This document shows, in pieces, positions 26,001 through 33,968 of a DNA stretch of 64,000 nt. The DNA lies in contig CAVQSV010000023.1 of assembly GCA_963716095.1 (NCBI GenBank), positions 124,001 to 188,000 of the forward strand. The letters are read 5' to 3'. Below the pieces are notes generated by a model, which had not been told where the DNA came from, searched no databases, and saw only the letters and a program-made list of their open reading frames with translations. The DNA is from Sva-07 sp963716095. GTDB lineage: Bacteria > Actinomycetota > Acidimicrobiia > Acidimicrobiales > Ilumatobacteraceae. The translations under genes were made by a program, and so were the position numbers. Each line of letters begins with the position of its first letter. Position 1 is the stretch's first letter.

Positions 26001-26031
26001 CGGTTCCCCGTGCCCAGGGCAACGGGAACCG
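26001..26031. repeat. 31-bp palindrome with GGTTCCC arms, copy 1
   Basis: The arms CGGTTCCC and GGGAACCG enclose CGTGCCCAGGGCAAC, which itself has a GCCC/GGGC pair. The same 31 bp recurs at 63514-63544 with a single A/G change. A truncated left half sits immediately upstream (25987-25999). This copy lies between the divergent starts of ctaB and clpS, so here it is not a plain terminator. Confidence 0.7.
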
Positions 26032-26076
26032 GCGTCGGCTGGTGCAGTGGCGGACCGACAGCGGCACACTGGTGCG

Positions 26077-26382
26077 GTGCCGACGACGCTGGAACCCACG
26101 GAGGTGATGGAGCCGGACCTCGACGACGACGTTGCGGTCGACCGCCCATGGGTCGTGCTGGTCTGGAACGATCCGGTGAATCTGATGAGCTACGTGACCT
26201 ACGTGTTCCAGAAGCTGTTCGGGTACTCGCTCGAGAAGGCGACCGAGTTGATGCTCGACGTGCACGAGAAGGGCCGCGCCGTCGTGGCGTCGTGCGGCCG
26301 CGAGGAAGCCGAGATGCACGTGTTCCGCCTGCACGAGCACAGCCTGTGGGCCACGATGGAACACGATGGTCCTGCGTCGTAA
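26077..26382 (+). CDS. clpS: ClpS adaptor protein
   Basis: About 101 aa. ClpS delivers N-degron substrates to ClpAP/ClpCP. The binding-pocket signature is present: VVLVWNDPVNLMSYVTYVF (N-D with the hydrophobic pocket) and VHEKGRAVV with its His. The GTG at 26077 is preferred; an in-frame ATG ten codons upstream (26047) is possible. The DUF2017 gene overlaps its 3' end by 17 nt, the usual actinobacterial neighbourhood. Confidence 0.93.
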   Translation: MPTTLEPTEVMEPDLDDDVAVDRPWVVLVWNDPVNLMSYVTYVFQKLFGYSLEKATELMLDVHEKGRAVVASCGREEAEMHVFRLHEHSLWATMEHDGPAS

Positions 26383-26854
26383 GTTCCTCGCCCCGGTCGA
26401 AGCGGTCGACGGCGGATGGCGGATCAATCTCGACACCGAGGAACGCAACCTGCTGATGCGCCTGATGGGCGAACTGCGGGCGCTGCTCACCGGTCCCGAG
26501 GACAACGAACTCCTGCGCCGTCTGTTTCCGGTCGCGTATCCCGACGACGACGAGAAGGAAGAGGAGTACCAGCGCCTGATCCGCGAGGAGCTCGTCGCGA
26601 GCCGGCTCGGGGCGATCGAGTCCGTGACCCGCACCGTCGACCCCGCGAACGCAAAGGCACTGCTCGACGAGGGCGACACGATCGCGTTCATGCAGTCGAT
26701 CAACGCGATCCGCCTGGTGCTCGGTTCGATGTTGGGCATCACCGACGACGACTCTGCTGACGCCGCTGACGAGGCCGACACCCCCGAGCACCACCTCTAC
26801 GACTTCCTCAGCTGGCTGCTGGAGTGGACGGTGCGGTCACTCTCGCCGACCTGA
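26366..26854 (+). CDS. DUF2017 family protein
   Basis: A 162-aa acidic helical protein of the DUF2017 family, which is regularly found directly after clpS in Actinobacteria. Its function is unknown; a role with Clp proteolysis is suggested by context only. The N-terminus MVLRRKFLAPVEAVDGG and the EERNLLMRLMGELRALL helix are characteristic. Translation starts inside the clpS 3' end, so coupling is likely. Confidence 0.85.
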   Translation: MVLRRKFLAPVEAVDGGWRINLDTEERNLLMRLMGELRALLTGPEDNELLRRLFPVAYPDDDEKEEEYQRLIREELVASRLGAIESVTRTVDPANAKALLDEGDTIAFMQSINAIRLVLGSMLGITDDDSADAADEADTPEHHLYDFLSWLLEWTVRSLSPT

Positions 26855-26979
26855 CGAGACCGACGACCGGCCGCAAACCTCGCGTCGCGTTTCCCTCCTC
26901 CCAATCCCGGCGCCCACTGCTCCCGTATGGGACGGCGCTCCGACGGATTTCGGCCTGCTTCGCGCGGACTATGGTTTCG

Positions 26980-27005
26980 CCACGGCGTCAGCGGAGACGC
27001 CGTGG
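26980..27005 (+). promoter_or_regulatory. Perfect 10-bp hairpin before/at the start of the Tad operon
   Basis: CCACGGCGTC and GACGCCGTGG are exact complements with a 6-nt loop. The right arm covers the GTG at 27002 that I use as the start of the prepilin peptidase gene. It could end the clpS-DUF2017 transcript or control translation of the first Tad gene. The 125 nt between DUF2017 and the hairpin show no ORF. Confidence 0.5.
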
Positions 27006-27658
27006 GGAACGAAGGGGCGGAGTTGGGGGTTTCAGTCATTCCTGGTCGGGACGTGTCCCGGTCGCACGTGCACCGCTGGTCGGGCGGCCCGCCGGCCGCG
27101 TCCTCTGGGGTCCGCTGGCTGGTCGTCGGCGGGGCGTTCGTCTCGGTTGCCGCCCTTGCGATCGCGGTCATGGTCGGGGTTGCGCCGCTCGCTGCCTCGG
27201 CTGCCGTTGCACTCATGGTGCCTGCCGCCGCGATCGATGTCGAACACCGTCGTCTGCCAGACGCATGGGTGCTCGCCTCGCTGGCCGCGTTGGTCGCTGC
27301 GCTGTCCGTCGGTGCCATCGTCGGGTCTGCGATCCAACCAGGCGCAACAGTCGGCGGAATCGTCGGGGGCGCATTGTGCATGGCAATGCCGGTGTTGTTC
27401 CTCCATGTGGTGTCACCCGACGCGATGGGGTTCGGTGACGTCAAGGCCGCCATGGCACTCGGCGCCGCGGTCGGCACCATCGATTGGCGGCTCGGCGCGG
27501 TGGCGTTGTGTCTCGCTGCGTTGAGTGGAGCGGTTGCGGGGGTGCTCGGTCGACGTCGCACGATCGCCTTCGGGCCGTGCCTCGTGTTCGGGGCCTGGAC
27601 GGTCGTCCTCGGCAGCGAACCGATCATCGGCGCGCTCTTCACTGGGGCTTCACCATGA
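27002..27658 (+). CDS. Prepilin peptidase of the Tad system (TadV/CpaA-like, A24 family)
   Basis: About 218 aa with six or seven helices. The two catalytic aspartates of aspartic prepilin peptidases are in IDVEHRRLPD and in the GFGDVKAA motif (GxGD). No N-terminal cysteine-rich methylase domain is present, as expected for TadV/CpaA. It would cleave the Flp-type pilin encoded at 32369. The start is uncertain: GTG 27002 lies in a hairpin and the next candidates are inside the first 25 codons. Its stop overlaps the CpaB start (ATGA), and the following genes continue the same overlap pattern. Confidence 0.85.
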   Translation: MGNEGAELGVSVIPGRDVSRSHVHRWSGGPPAASSGVRWLVVGGAFVSVAALAIAVMVGVAPLAASAAVALMVPAAAIDVEHRRLPDAWVLASLAALVAALSVGAIVGSAIQPGATVGGIVGGALCMAMPVLFLHVVSPDAMGFGDVKAAMALGAAVGTIDWRLGAVALCLAALSGAVAGVLGRRRTIAFGPCLVFGAWTVVLGSEPIIGALFTGASP

Positions 27659-28368
27659 TCACGAGGGCATCAGAAATGACGGGGGCGACGGGCTCGGCAG
27701 CTTCCGATCGCCGGTCATCGGCATCGGGTCCGGGATTCACTCCCACCTCCCGGCGTCGGAGTCGTATCGCCGCCGGGGTGGCACTGGCCGCGGTGGCGAT
27801 CGGCGGAAATCTGCTCGTGTACTCGAACCTCGATGCGTCGAAACCAGTGGTGCAGGCGGTTCGTGACGTGCCGGCCGGCGAGCAGATCACGAGTGACATG
27901 TTCCGCACCGTCGACGTCGACGTCGATTCGACGGTCAATGTGATCGACGGCGACCGTCTCGACTCCCTGGTCGGCACCTACGCGAAGGTGCGCCTCGTCG
28001 CCGGCTCGCTCGTCACGGCCGAGTCGCTCCAGGCGGTCCCGTTGGTGACCCCTGGCAGTTCGGTGGTGGCGATCCAGGTCGCCGATGGTGCACTCCCAGC
28101 GGGGCTGCGCGAGCGATCTGCGATCGTGCTGGTCGTGCCGGCGGGACGATCGGAGGACGGCGTCAGCGCCACCTCGGTGCCCGGCCGGGTCGTGGGCTTG
28201 CCGAGCGCCACCTCGTCAGCGCTCGGACTCCAATCGCTCTCGGTCGAGGTCGCAGCGGGCGATGCTGCGACGATCGCCGCGGCCGACGACGTGCGAGTCG
28301 TGCTCGTCGACCCAGCCGAGGATCCCGCAGTGACTGCTGATGCCGGACCGGCGGAAGGCGAGTCGTGA
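27655..28368 (+). CDS. cpaB: CpaB/RcpC-like pilus assembly protein (SAF domain)
   Basis: A 237-aa protein: a cytoplasmic basic N-terminus, one helix (IAAGVALAAVAIGGNLLVYSN), then an SAF domain (DVPAGEQITSDMFRTVDVDV) and the RcpC/CpaB region. In Tad systems it stabilises the outer assembly, and homologues in single-membrane bacteria are thought to act at the cell wall. The ATG at 27655 overlaps the peptidase stop; its own stop overlaps the GTG of the next gene. Confidence 0.85.
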   Translation: MITRASEMTGATGSAASDRRSSASGPGFTPTSRRRSRIAAGVALAAVAIGGNLLVYSNLDASKPVVQAVRDVPAGEQITSDMFRTVDVDVDSTVNVIDGDRLDSLVGTYAKVRLVAGSLVTAESLQAVPLVTPGSSVVAIQVADGALPAGLRERSAIVLVVPAGRSEDGVSATSVPGRVVGLPSATSSALGLQSLSVEVAAGDAATIAAADDVRVVLVDPAEDPAVTADAGPAEGES

Positions 28369-29171
28369 CCGCCGTCGCGGTGGTCGGCGATGCGGCAACC
28401 ACGACCACGATCGCGCTCGCGGCGGGCTGGCCGAGTGGCGAGGAGGTGATCGTGCTGGAAGCTGATCCGAGCGGCGGTTCGCTCGCCGCCTGGCTCGACA
28501 CGCCATCGCAGCCGTCGCTGGCAACCATCGTCGCGAACGTCGGGGCCGACTCGGGACGAGACCATCGATCGAGCTTCTCGACGTTCGATGCGATGACCCA
28601 GCACAGCAGCACCGGTGTTCGATTCGTTGCCAACGCCGTACGTTCGCGTCCTGCGCGTCGCGCGCTCGACGAGGCAGCAGCGGTGGTGCTCCCGGCGCTG
28701 GCTGCCGCCGACTCGACGGTGCTCGTCGATGTCGGCGTCCATCGTGTGGGCATCGGGCGGTCGCCGGCGCTCGACGTTGCCGACGTCGTGGTGTTGGTCC
28801 ACCGTCAAGCCACGGCGTCGGCGGCTGCAGCCACGGTTCGTGTCGAGCGCCTCGTCGAGTCGGTCGAAGAGTTGACTCGACTCGATGCCGACATCGTGCT
28901 CGCCGTCATCGGCAACACGCCGTTCGAGCCCGGCGAGATCGCAGCGTTCGTCGACGACTCGGTGCCCGGTGCCGTCCGAACGATGGCGGCAGTGGCGGAC
29001 GATCCACTCGCCGCCGCCACGATCGCCGGTCGTGCGGGTGTGTCGGCACGACGTCTCCGACGTCTCCCGTTGATGCGCGATGCCGTCGACCTGGCGTCGA
29101 TCGTCTCCGGACTCGTCGTCGATCGGTGCGGCGATCCCACTTCGCTCGGACGCGATGGGCAGCTGTCATGA
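28365..29171 (+). CDS. CpaE/TadZ-like ATPase-fold protein with degenerate P-loop
   Basis: A 268-aa MinD/ParA-superfamily protein by layout: an N-terminal strand-loop (TAVAVVGDAATTTTIALAAG), EVIVLEADPSGGSLAAWLD at the position of the second strand, and STVLVDVGVHRVG near the Walker B site. The deviant Walker A lysines are missing (GDAATTTT instead of KGGxGKT), so ATP hydrolysis is doubtful. In Tad systems TadZ places the machine at a cell site. Start GTG overlaps the cpaB stop; its stop overlaps the cpaF ATG. Confidence 0.7.
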   Translation: MTAVAVVGDAATTTTIALAAGWPSGEEVIVLEADPSGGSLAAWLDTPSQPSLATIVANVGADSGRDHRSSFSTFDAMTQHSSTGVRFVANAVRSRPARRALDEAAAVVLPALAAADSTVLVDVGVHRVGIGRSPALDVADVVVLVHRQATASAAAATVRVERLVESVEELTRLDADIVLAVIGNTPFEPGEIAAFVDDSVPGAVRTMAAVADDPLAAATIAGRAGVSARRLRRLPLMRDAVDLASIVSGLVVDRCGDPTSLGRDGQLS

Positions 29172-30586
29172 CGATGCAACCGACAGCCACGCAGCGACTC
29201 GCCGGACTCGACGACGACCTCGACGCTGCGATCTCGTTGGTCACCGATCGCGTCGCCGATCGCCTGATCGAGTCGATCGAGCACGACGACGCCTCGCACG
29301 GCTCGGGCCGTGCCGGCGGCGTTGCCTTGGCCGGTGACGAACGGCGCCAGCAACTGTTGGTCGGCGCCTGGATCGGCGACGAGGTCACCTCGATCAACGA
29401 GGCACGCCTGCAACGCGGTTGGCGACCACTCTCGCAACACGACGAACAGCACGTGCGCGCCCGCGTGGTCGCCGAACTCACCGGCGCGGGTCCCCTCGAG
29501 CCCTACCTCAGCGATCCCCTGGTCGAAGAGATCGACGTCAACAGCCACGAGTCGACGTGGGTCACCTACACGGACGGTCGCAAGATCGACGTCGGGCGGC
29601 TGTGGGCGTCACCGGCCGACCTGACGTCGTTCCAGAAACGCATGGCGCTGCGGATGACCGGCACCGGCGAGGGCCGACTGGACACCTCGTCGCCGATGCT
29701 GACGCTGCAATCGCGTGACGGCGCCCGAATCGTGATGGTGCTCGGCGGCAGTGGCGAACACGGAGTCTCGACCCATCCGCGCCTGGCGATCCGCCGTTTC
29801 GTCGTGCGACAGGTCGGCCTGACCGGGTTGGCCGACCTCGGGCTGTTCCCGCATCCGCTCGTCGAACGTCTGCGGGCACTCGTTCGTTGCGGATTCACCC
29901 TGCTGGTGTCCGGTCCGCCCGGTGCCGGCAAGACCACGCTGCTCACCGAACTGCTCGGCGAGGTCTCCCCGCTCGAACGGATCATCACCGTCGAGAAGAA
30001 CCTGCTCGAGCTTCGCCTCGAGGACGACCCGCGCCATCCGGATGCACCTGCGCTCTTCACACGCCACGCCAACGCCGAGGGCGAGGGCGAGATCACCACC
30101 CGGCAGCTCGTCGAGCTCACCCGACGGCTCAATCCCGACCGGGTGGTGGTCGGCGAACTCGTCGAGGACGAAGCACTCGACATGTTGGACGTGGCCTCGA
30201 TGTGCAAGCGCGGTTCGCTGGCGACGATCCACGCGCATACGGCAGACATCGTGCTGCAACGTCTGGCCTACTACGTGTCGAAGTCGAACACCAGCCTGCC
30301 GGAGTTCGCCGTGTGGAGTCTGATCGCCCAAACCGTCGACTTCGTCGTGCACATCGATCTGGTGCGCAATGCCGTCGAAGATCAGGGCGCCGTTCGCCAG
30401 GTCACGTCGATCATCGAAGTCGGCGGTCTCGGCGAGGCCGGTGGCGTGTCGAGCACCGAAGTGTGGGGACTGGACGACCGCGACGAGTTGGTGCAGGTGG
30501 CACCGCTGTCGCAGCGACACCTCCGGCGTCTTCACCTGTCGGGCTATCGCTCCGATCTGTTCTCCGTCGAGGGACACGTCCGATGA
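29168..30586 (+). CDS. cpaF: Tad secretion/pilus ATPase CpaF (TadA)
   Basis: A 472-aa hexameric ATPase of the type II/IV secretion family. Visible motifs: Walker A GPPGAGKTTL, the Asp-box region RIITVEKNLLELRLEDD, Walker B RVVVGELVEDEALDML, and the His box GSLATIHAHTA. The N-terminal domain (residues about 1-200) includes DPLVEEIDVNSHESTWVTY, typical of CpaF. It powers assembly of Flp pili. The ATG at 29168 overlaps the previous stop. In Walker B the usual R-G/E pattern reads GELVEDEAL, slightly diverged. Confidence 0.92.
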   Translation: MTMQPTATQRLAGLDDDLDAAISLVTDRVADRLIESIEHDDASHGSGRAGGVALAGDERRQQLLVGAWIGDEVTSINEARLQRGWRPLSQHDEQHVRARVVAELTGAGPLEPYLSDPLVEEIDVNSHESTWVTYTDGRKIDVGRLWASPADLTSFQKRMALRMTGTGEGRLDTSSPMLTLQSRDGARIVMVLGGSGEHGVSTHPRLAIRRFVVRQVGLTGLADLGLFPHPLVERLRALVRCGFTLLVSGPPGAGKTTLLTELLGEVSPLERIITVEKNLLELRLEDDPRHPDAPALFTRHANAEGEGEITTRQLVELTRRLNPDRVVVGELVEDEALDMLDVASMCKRGSLATIHAHTADIVLQRLAYYVSKSNTSLPEFAVWSLIAQTVDFVVHIDLVRNAVEDQGAVRQVTSIIEVGGLGEAGGVSSTEVWGLDDRDELVQVAPLSQRHLRRLHLSGYRSDLFSVEGHVR

Positions 30587-31440
30587 GCCCGGACGTGGCC
30601 CTGCTCGTCGTGTCGACGTCAGCCGGAGTGCTGGCCGTGGTGGTCCTCCTCGCTGGCGACCGCCCGCCAGCGGCTCGCCGGTCGACGGCCGATCCCGGAC
30701 GAGGGGTTCGTCTGGCCGGCGCCATGGCTGCTGCGCTGGTCGTGCTCGCCGCATCGGGGTGGGCGGTGGCGGCGATGGTCGTCGCAGCGGGGTGCTGGTA
30801 TGCGATCGGGGCCTGGCAGCGCCGTGACGTCAGCGGCGTCAGTGACGTGCAGCGGATCGATGCGCTGGCCTCGTGGATCGAGAACCTGCGCGATGTCCTG
30901 ATCGCCGGCGATCAGCCGATCGGGGCAATCAACGCAACGGTGGCGACCTGTCCCGCCGCGATCAGACCGCAGGTCCGACGGCTTGCCGCCGGCCTCGGGC
31001 GTCAGGACCCTGCGATCGTGTTCCGACGGTTCGCCGACGACATCGACGACCCGCTGGGCGACCTCGTCGCGGCCGGACTCCTGATCGCAGTCCAGCGCGG
31101 CGCCCGCACCGCGGCGGTACTGGGCTCACTCGCCGAACAGGCTCGTCGTCAGGCCGATCGACGACGTCTGGTCGAGGCCGAACGGGCCCCGATCCACCGT
31201 GAGGTGATGTTGCTGACCGTGATCATGGGGTCGCTCGTCCTCGGGCTGTTGGTGTTCGGTCGGTCGGAGTATCTCGAGCCCTACGACACCGCCGGCGGGC
31301 AGCTGTTCCTCGGCACGGTCCTTGCGATCTATGCGGTGTTGTTGCTGCGCGTGCAGCGCCTCGCCCGGTTTCCCAAGCCGAGTCGATTCCTCACTTCCGG
31401 CACTCAACGCGTCGAAGCGCAAGCGAGCGAACCCAGATGA
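30583..31440 (+). CDS. tadB: TadB-like pilus assembly membrane protein
   Basis: A 285-aa GspF-superfamily membrane protein: two N-terminal helices, a cytoplasmic helical domain (LASWIENLRDVLIAGDQPIGA ... AEQARRQADRRRLVEAE), then two C-terminal helices. It forms the inner-membrane platform with TadC. The ATG overlaps the cpaF stop and its stop overlaps the next ATG, so the order cpaF-tadB-tadC is fully coupled. Confidence 0.87.
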   Translation: MSPDVALLVVSTSAGVLAVVVLLAGDRPPAARRSTADPGRGVRLAGAMAAALVVLAASGWAVAAMVVAAGCWYAIGAWQRRDVSGVSDVQRIDALASWIENLRDVLIAGDQPIGAINATVATCPAAIRPQVRRLAAGLGRQDPAIVFRRFADDIDDPLGDLVAAGLLIAVQRGARTAAVLGSLAEQARRQADRRRLVEAERAPIHREVMLLTVIMGSLVLGLLVFGRSEYLEPYDTAGGQLFLGTVLAIYAVLLLRVQRLARFPKPSRFLTSGTQRVEAQASEPR

Positions 31441-32324
31441 CTCCGTCAGGCGCAGTGATCCTCTGCAGCGTGGTCTTCTGCGCTGGCGCCTGGTTGGTCG
31501 CGACCGGTTGGGGCCAGCCACGCCCCCGACTCGACCGTGCGATGGCCCACCTGCGCCGGCCGGCCACCGTCACCGCCGCACCAACGGGCAACGCATCGAG
31601 TACCGCCACCACGATCGGCTCGTTCGTCGAGCGTCGCAGTTCGACCACATGGACGCGTGCGTGGGCACGACCGCTGCGACTCGTCGGCCGCAGCGTCGAG
31701 GAGCACGTCGGCTACCTCGTGCTCGCAGCCCTGGCGGGTCTCGTGGTTCCGGCGCTCGTGCTCGGCGCACTCCAAGGCGCTGGTGTGGTGTCGATCGGCC
31801 TGTGGATCCCGACCGCGGTTGCGCTGCTCGGCGCCGTGATCGCCCCGGCGTTGGTGCACTCGACAACGATGGCGGCGAGTGCCGAGGTCACTGTCGACCT
31901 GCGCCATCAACTCGGCGCCTACCTCGACATGGTCACCATGCTGCTCGCCGGGAACACCGGCTACGAAGGCGCCCTCGACCAGGCCGCACGCGCAGGCGAC
32001 GGACTGCTGTTCCGAGAGCTGCGCCGACGAATGCGCGAGGCAGCGGCCACCGGCACGAGCCTGGTACGGGCGCTCGAACGTGTCGCCGACGACTACGGCA
32101 TCGTCGAACTCGAACAGGTCGCCGCCACGGCCACGCTGTCGGCGGCCGAAGGCGCTCCGGTGGCACGAAGTCTGGCCGCCAAGTGCTCGACGTTGCGCTC
32201 GACGCTGGCTGCCGAGCAGGAGGCCGACGCCCGGGTGCGCAACGACAAGGTCACCCCACCGCTCGTCGCCATGGCGCTGCTGTTCATGGCACTGATCATC
32301 TACCCCGCCCTCAATCTGAACTGA
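31437..32324 (+). CDS. tadC: TadC-like pilus assembly membrane protein
   Basis: A 295-aa GspF-family protein. After the N-terminal helices the cytoplasmic domain contains DLRHQLGAYLDMVTMLLAG and RMREAAATGTSLVRALERVADD; it ends with KVTPPLVAMALLFMALIIYPAL, the terminal helix of TadC. It pairs with TadB. A 44-nt gap with a good ribosome site (GAGAGGAAC) leads to the pilin gene. Confidence 0.85.
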   Translation: MTPSGAVILCSVVFCAGAWLVATGWGQPRPRLDRAMAHLRRPATVTAAPTGNASSTATTIGSFVERRSSTTWTRAWARPLRLVGRSVEEHVGYLVLAALAGLVVPALVLGALQGAGVVSIGLWIPTAVALLGAVIAPALVHSTTMAASAEVTVDLRHQLGAYLDMVTMLLAGNTGYEGALDQAARAGDGLLFRELRRRMREAAATGTSLVRALERVADDYGIVELEQVAATATLSAAEGAPVARSLAAKCSTLRSTLAAEQEADARVRNDKVTPPLVAMALLFMALIIYPALNLN

Positions 32325-32368
32325 CCGATTCTGAACCCACCGACCCAATCCATCGAGAGGAACCCGAC

Positions 32369-32590
32369 ATGTACGACCCGATGCTGATGCTCACCGGCGT
32401 GATCGCGATGGTCACCCGCACCCTGGGGCGCGAGCCCACGAGCGAGACGACCGATCAGGGTGCGGTCTCGATCGAGCAGGTGCTCTGGTATGCGGCTGCG
32501 GCGATCAGCGTCGCGGTCGTGGCCGCGATCATCTGGAGCCAGATCCGCGACACGGCGAGCACCCCGGTGCAGTCACCGTCGGCGCCCTGA
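32369..32590 (+). CDS. Flp-type pilin candidate
   Basis: A 73-aa protein with an N-terminal segment of about 30 residues, then GAVSIEQVLWYAAAAISV: Gly at -1 and Glu at +5, as in prepilins cut by the A24 peptidase, followed by one long hydrophobic helix and a short tail. Size and position (after TadC, before the TadE-like genes) fit the major Flp pilin. The leader is longer and the mature tail shorter than in most Flp pilins. Confidence 0.7.
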   Translation: MYDPMLMLTGVIAMVTRTLGREPTSETTDQGAVSIEQVLWYAAAAISVAVVAAIIWSQIRDTASTPVQSPSAP

Positions 32591-32606
32591 CCACGGCGAG
32601 CCCACG

Positions 32607-33023
32607 ATGAGCCGACCGGCGCGACCCGACAGCGGTGCAGCTCCGGGTCGAACGCGCTGTCGCGGCGATCGGGGCGCGGCCACGTCGTTGGCGGTGGCGC
32701 TGCTGACACCCATGTTCGTGTTCCTTGCGTTCGCTGCATTTCAAGCGGCGCTGTGGAGCCACGCCAGGACCGAGGCCAGGGTGATCGCACGCGACACCGC
32801 TGCACTGGTGGCTCGCTCGGGGGTCGCCGCCGAGGATGCCCAGGCGTCGGCGACGGCGGTCCTCGAAGCCGACACCGATCTGCGCAACGTCGTGGTGTCG
32901 GTGGGCTCGACGGGCGGTGTCGTCACCGTGACGGTGGCCGGCGACGCACCAGGGATCCTGCGCGGCACCACGAACTCGCTGTCGGTCACCTCGGCGGTTC
33001 CGATCGAGGAGATCACACCGTGA
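32607..33023 (+). CDS. TadE-like pseudopilin
   Basis: A 138-aa protein. A basic N-terminus with GDRGAATSLAVALLTPMFVF (G-A-A rather than the canonical E+5) precedes a helix and a periplasmic-type domain that resembles TadE minor pilins. It begins 16 nt after the Flp-like gene; its stop overlaps the next GTG. TadE/TadF proteins are needed for Flp pilus assembly. Confidence 0.7.
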   Translation: MSRPARPDSGAAPGRTRCRGDRGAATSLAVALLTPMFVFLAFAAFQAALWSHARTEARVIARDTAALVARSGVAAEDAQASATAVLEADTDLRNVVVSVGSTGGVVTVTVAGDAPGILRGTTNSLSVTSAVPIEEITP

Positions 33024-33448
33024 CTCGTCGGCTGCGGGGCACCGCCGGGTCGTCCGACGCCCTCGGGTTGGCGCTGCTGGTACCGGCGGCGATCGGTCTG
33101 GCGTTGGTCATCGTCTTCCTCGGGCGAGGGGTCGACGCCCGTGCCACGGTCCAGAGCGCGGCAGAGTCGGCCGCGCAAGCGGCCGCGCAGGAACGATCGG
33201 TCCCCGCTGCGGTGGCAGCAGCCGAAGAGGTCGGCAGAGCGATGCTCGTCGATCCGACGTCGTGTTCGTCGCCGAGCATCTCGGTCGACGTCTCCGCGTT
33301 TCGACCGGGGGGCCAGGTTGCGGTCACCGTTTCGTGCACCGTTTCCAGCGACGGCCTCGAGTTGATCAACCCGCCGGCGAGCGGGGCCACCACGGCCACG
33401 GCGTTCGCAGCCATCGACCCGTTCCGGGCCGGCGACGAAGCGCCATGA
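33020..33448 (+). CDS. TadE/TadF-like minor pseudopilin
   Basis: A 142-aa protein: SSDALGLALLVPAAIGLALVIVFLGRGVD forms the N-terminal helix, followed by an Ala-rich helix with AESAAQAAAQERS and a two-cysteine beta-rich domain (DPTSCSSPSI, TVSCTV). GTG start overlaps the preceding stop; stop overlaps the next ATG. The layout fits TadE/F-type minor pilins. Confidence 0.65.
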   Translation: MTRRLRGTAGSSDALGLALLVPAAIGLALVIVFLGRGVDARATVQSAAESAAQAAAQERSVPAAVAAAEEVGRAMLVDPTSCSSPSISVDVSAFRPGGQVAVTVSCTVSSDGLELINPPASGATTATAFAAIDPFRAGDEAP

Positions 33449-33870
33449 ACGTCCGCGAGGGAGCAACGTGGCAGCGGCGCTTCCGCAGCGAACGCGGGTC
33501 GGGGCTGGTGGTCGGGATCGTGCTGATCTTCGCATTCACGTTCCTCGGCCTGGTGTGGCTCGCGCGAGACGTCGACCGGGGCGTGTCGAACCGATCGGCA
33601 GCACAGTCGATCGCCTTCCAAGCGGCACGCTCGGGCGCCCAGGCCGCAGCGATCACCGACCTGCGTTCAGGCGTCGCCGTGATCGACGCTGCAGCGGCGA
33701 GCCGTGCTGCAACATCGACCGCCGGGGCACTGTTCTCGAGCTACGGCGTGGAAGGGGCAGTGACCTCGATCGAGGTGGTCGCCGACAGCGTGTCGGTGTC
33801 GGTCACGATCACCGACGACGGGCTCGTCGTCACCGGTTCGGGCACGGTACGAGCGGAGCGCGCCCCATGA
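33445..33870 (+). CDS. TadG/TadE-like pilus protein
   Basis: A 141-aa protein with ERGSGLVVGIVLIFAFTFLGLVW as an N-terminal helix, an Ala/Ser-rich helix (SAAQSIAFQAARSGAQAAA) and a beta-rich end. It is the third of three small exported proteins in a row in the Tad operon and is coupled at both ends by 4-nt overlaps. Which of TadE, F or G it corresponds to cannot be told. Confidence 0.65.
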   Translation: MNVREGATWQRRFRSERGSGLVVGIVLIFAFTFLGLVWLARDVDRGVSNRSAAQSIAFQAARSGAQAAAITDLRSGVAVIDAAAASRAATSTAGALFSSYGVEGAVTSIEVVADSVSVSVTITDDGLVVTGSGTVRAERAP

Positions 33871-33968
33871 CGGTCGGCGCGCCCCGTTCCCGTTCGTCGG
33901 ATTCGTCGCCCACTGTTGAGACAGCGAGCGGTGGTCACAACGACGACGACAGGGAGGAGGGGAAGTGA
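33867..33968 (+). CDS. 33-aa ORF bridging two coupled genes
   Basis: This short ORF begins with an ATGA overlap on the previous gene and ends with a GTGA overlap on the next, exactly like the real genes around it. The product is hydrophilic (many Ser, Asp, Glu, Arg) without a recognisable domain. It contains the strong purine-rich ribosome site (GGGAGGAGGGG) for the large downstream gene. It may act as a coupling leader rather than make a functional peptide. Confidence 0.4.
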   Translation: MTVGAPRSRSSDSSPTVETASGGHNDDDREEGK

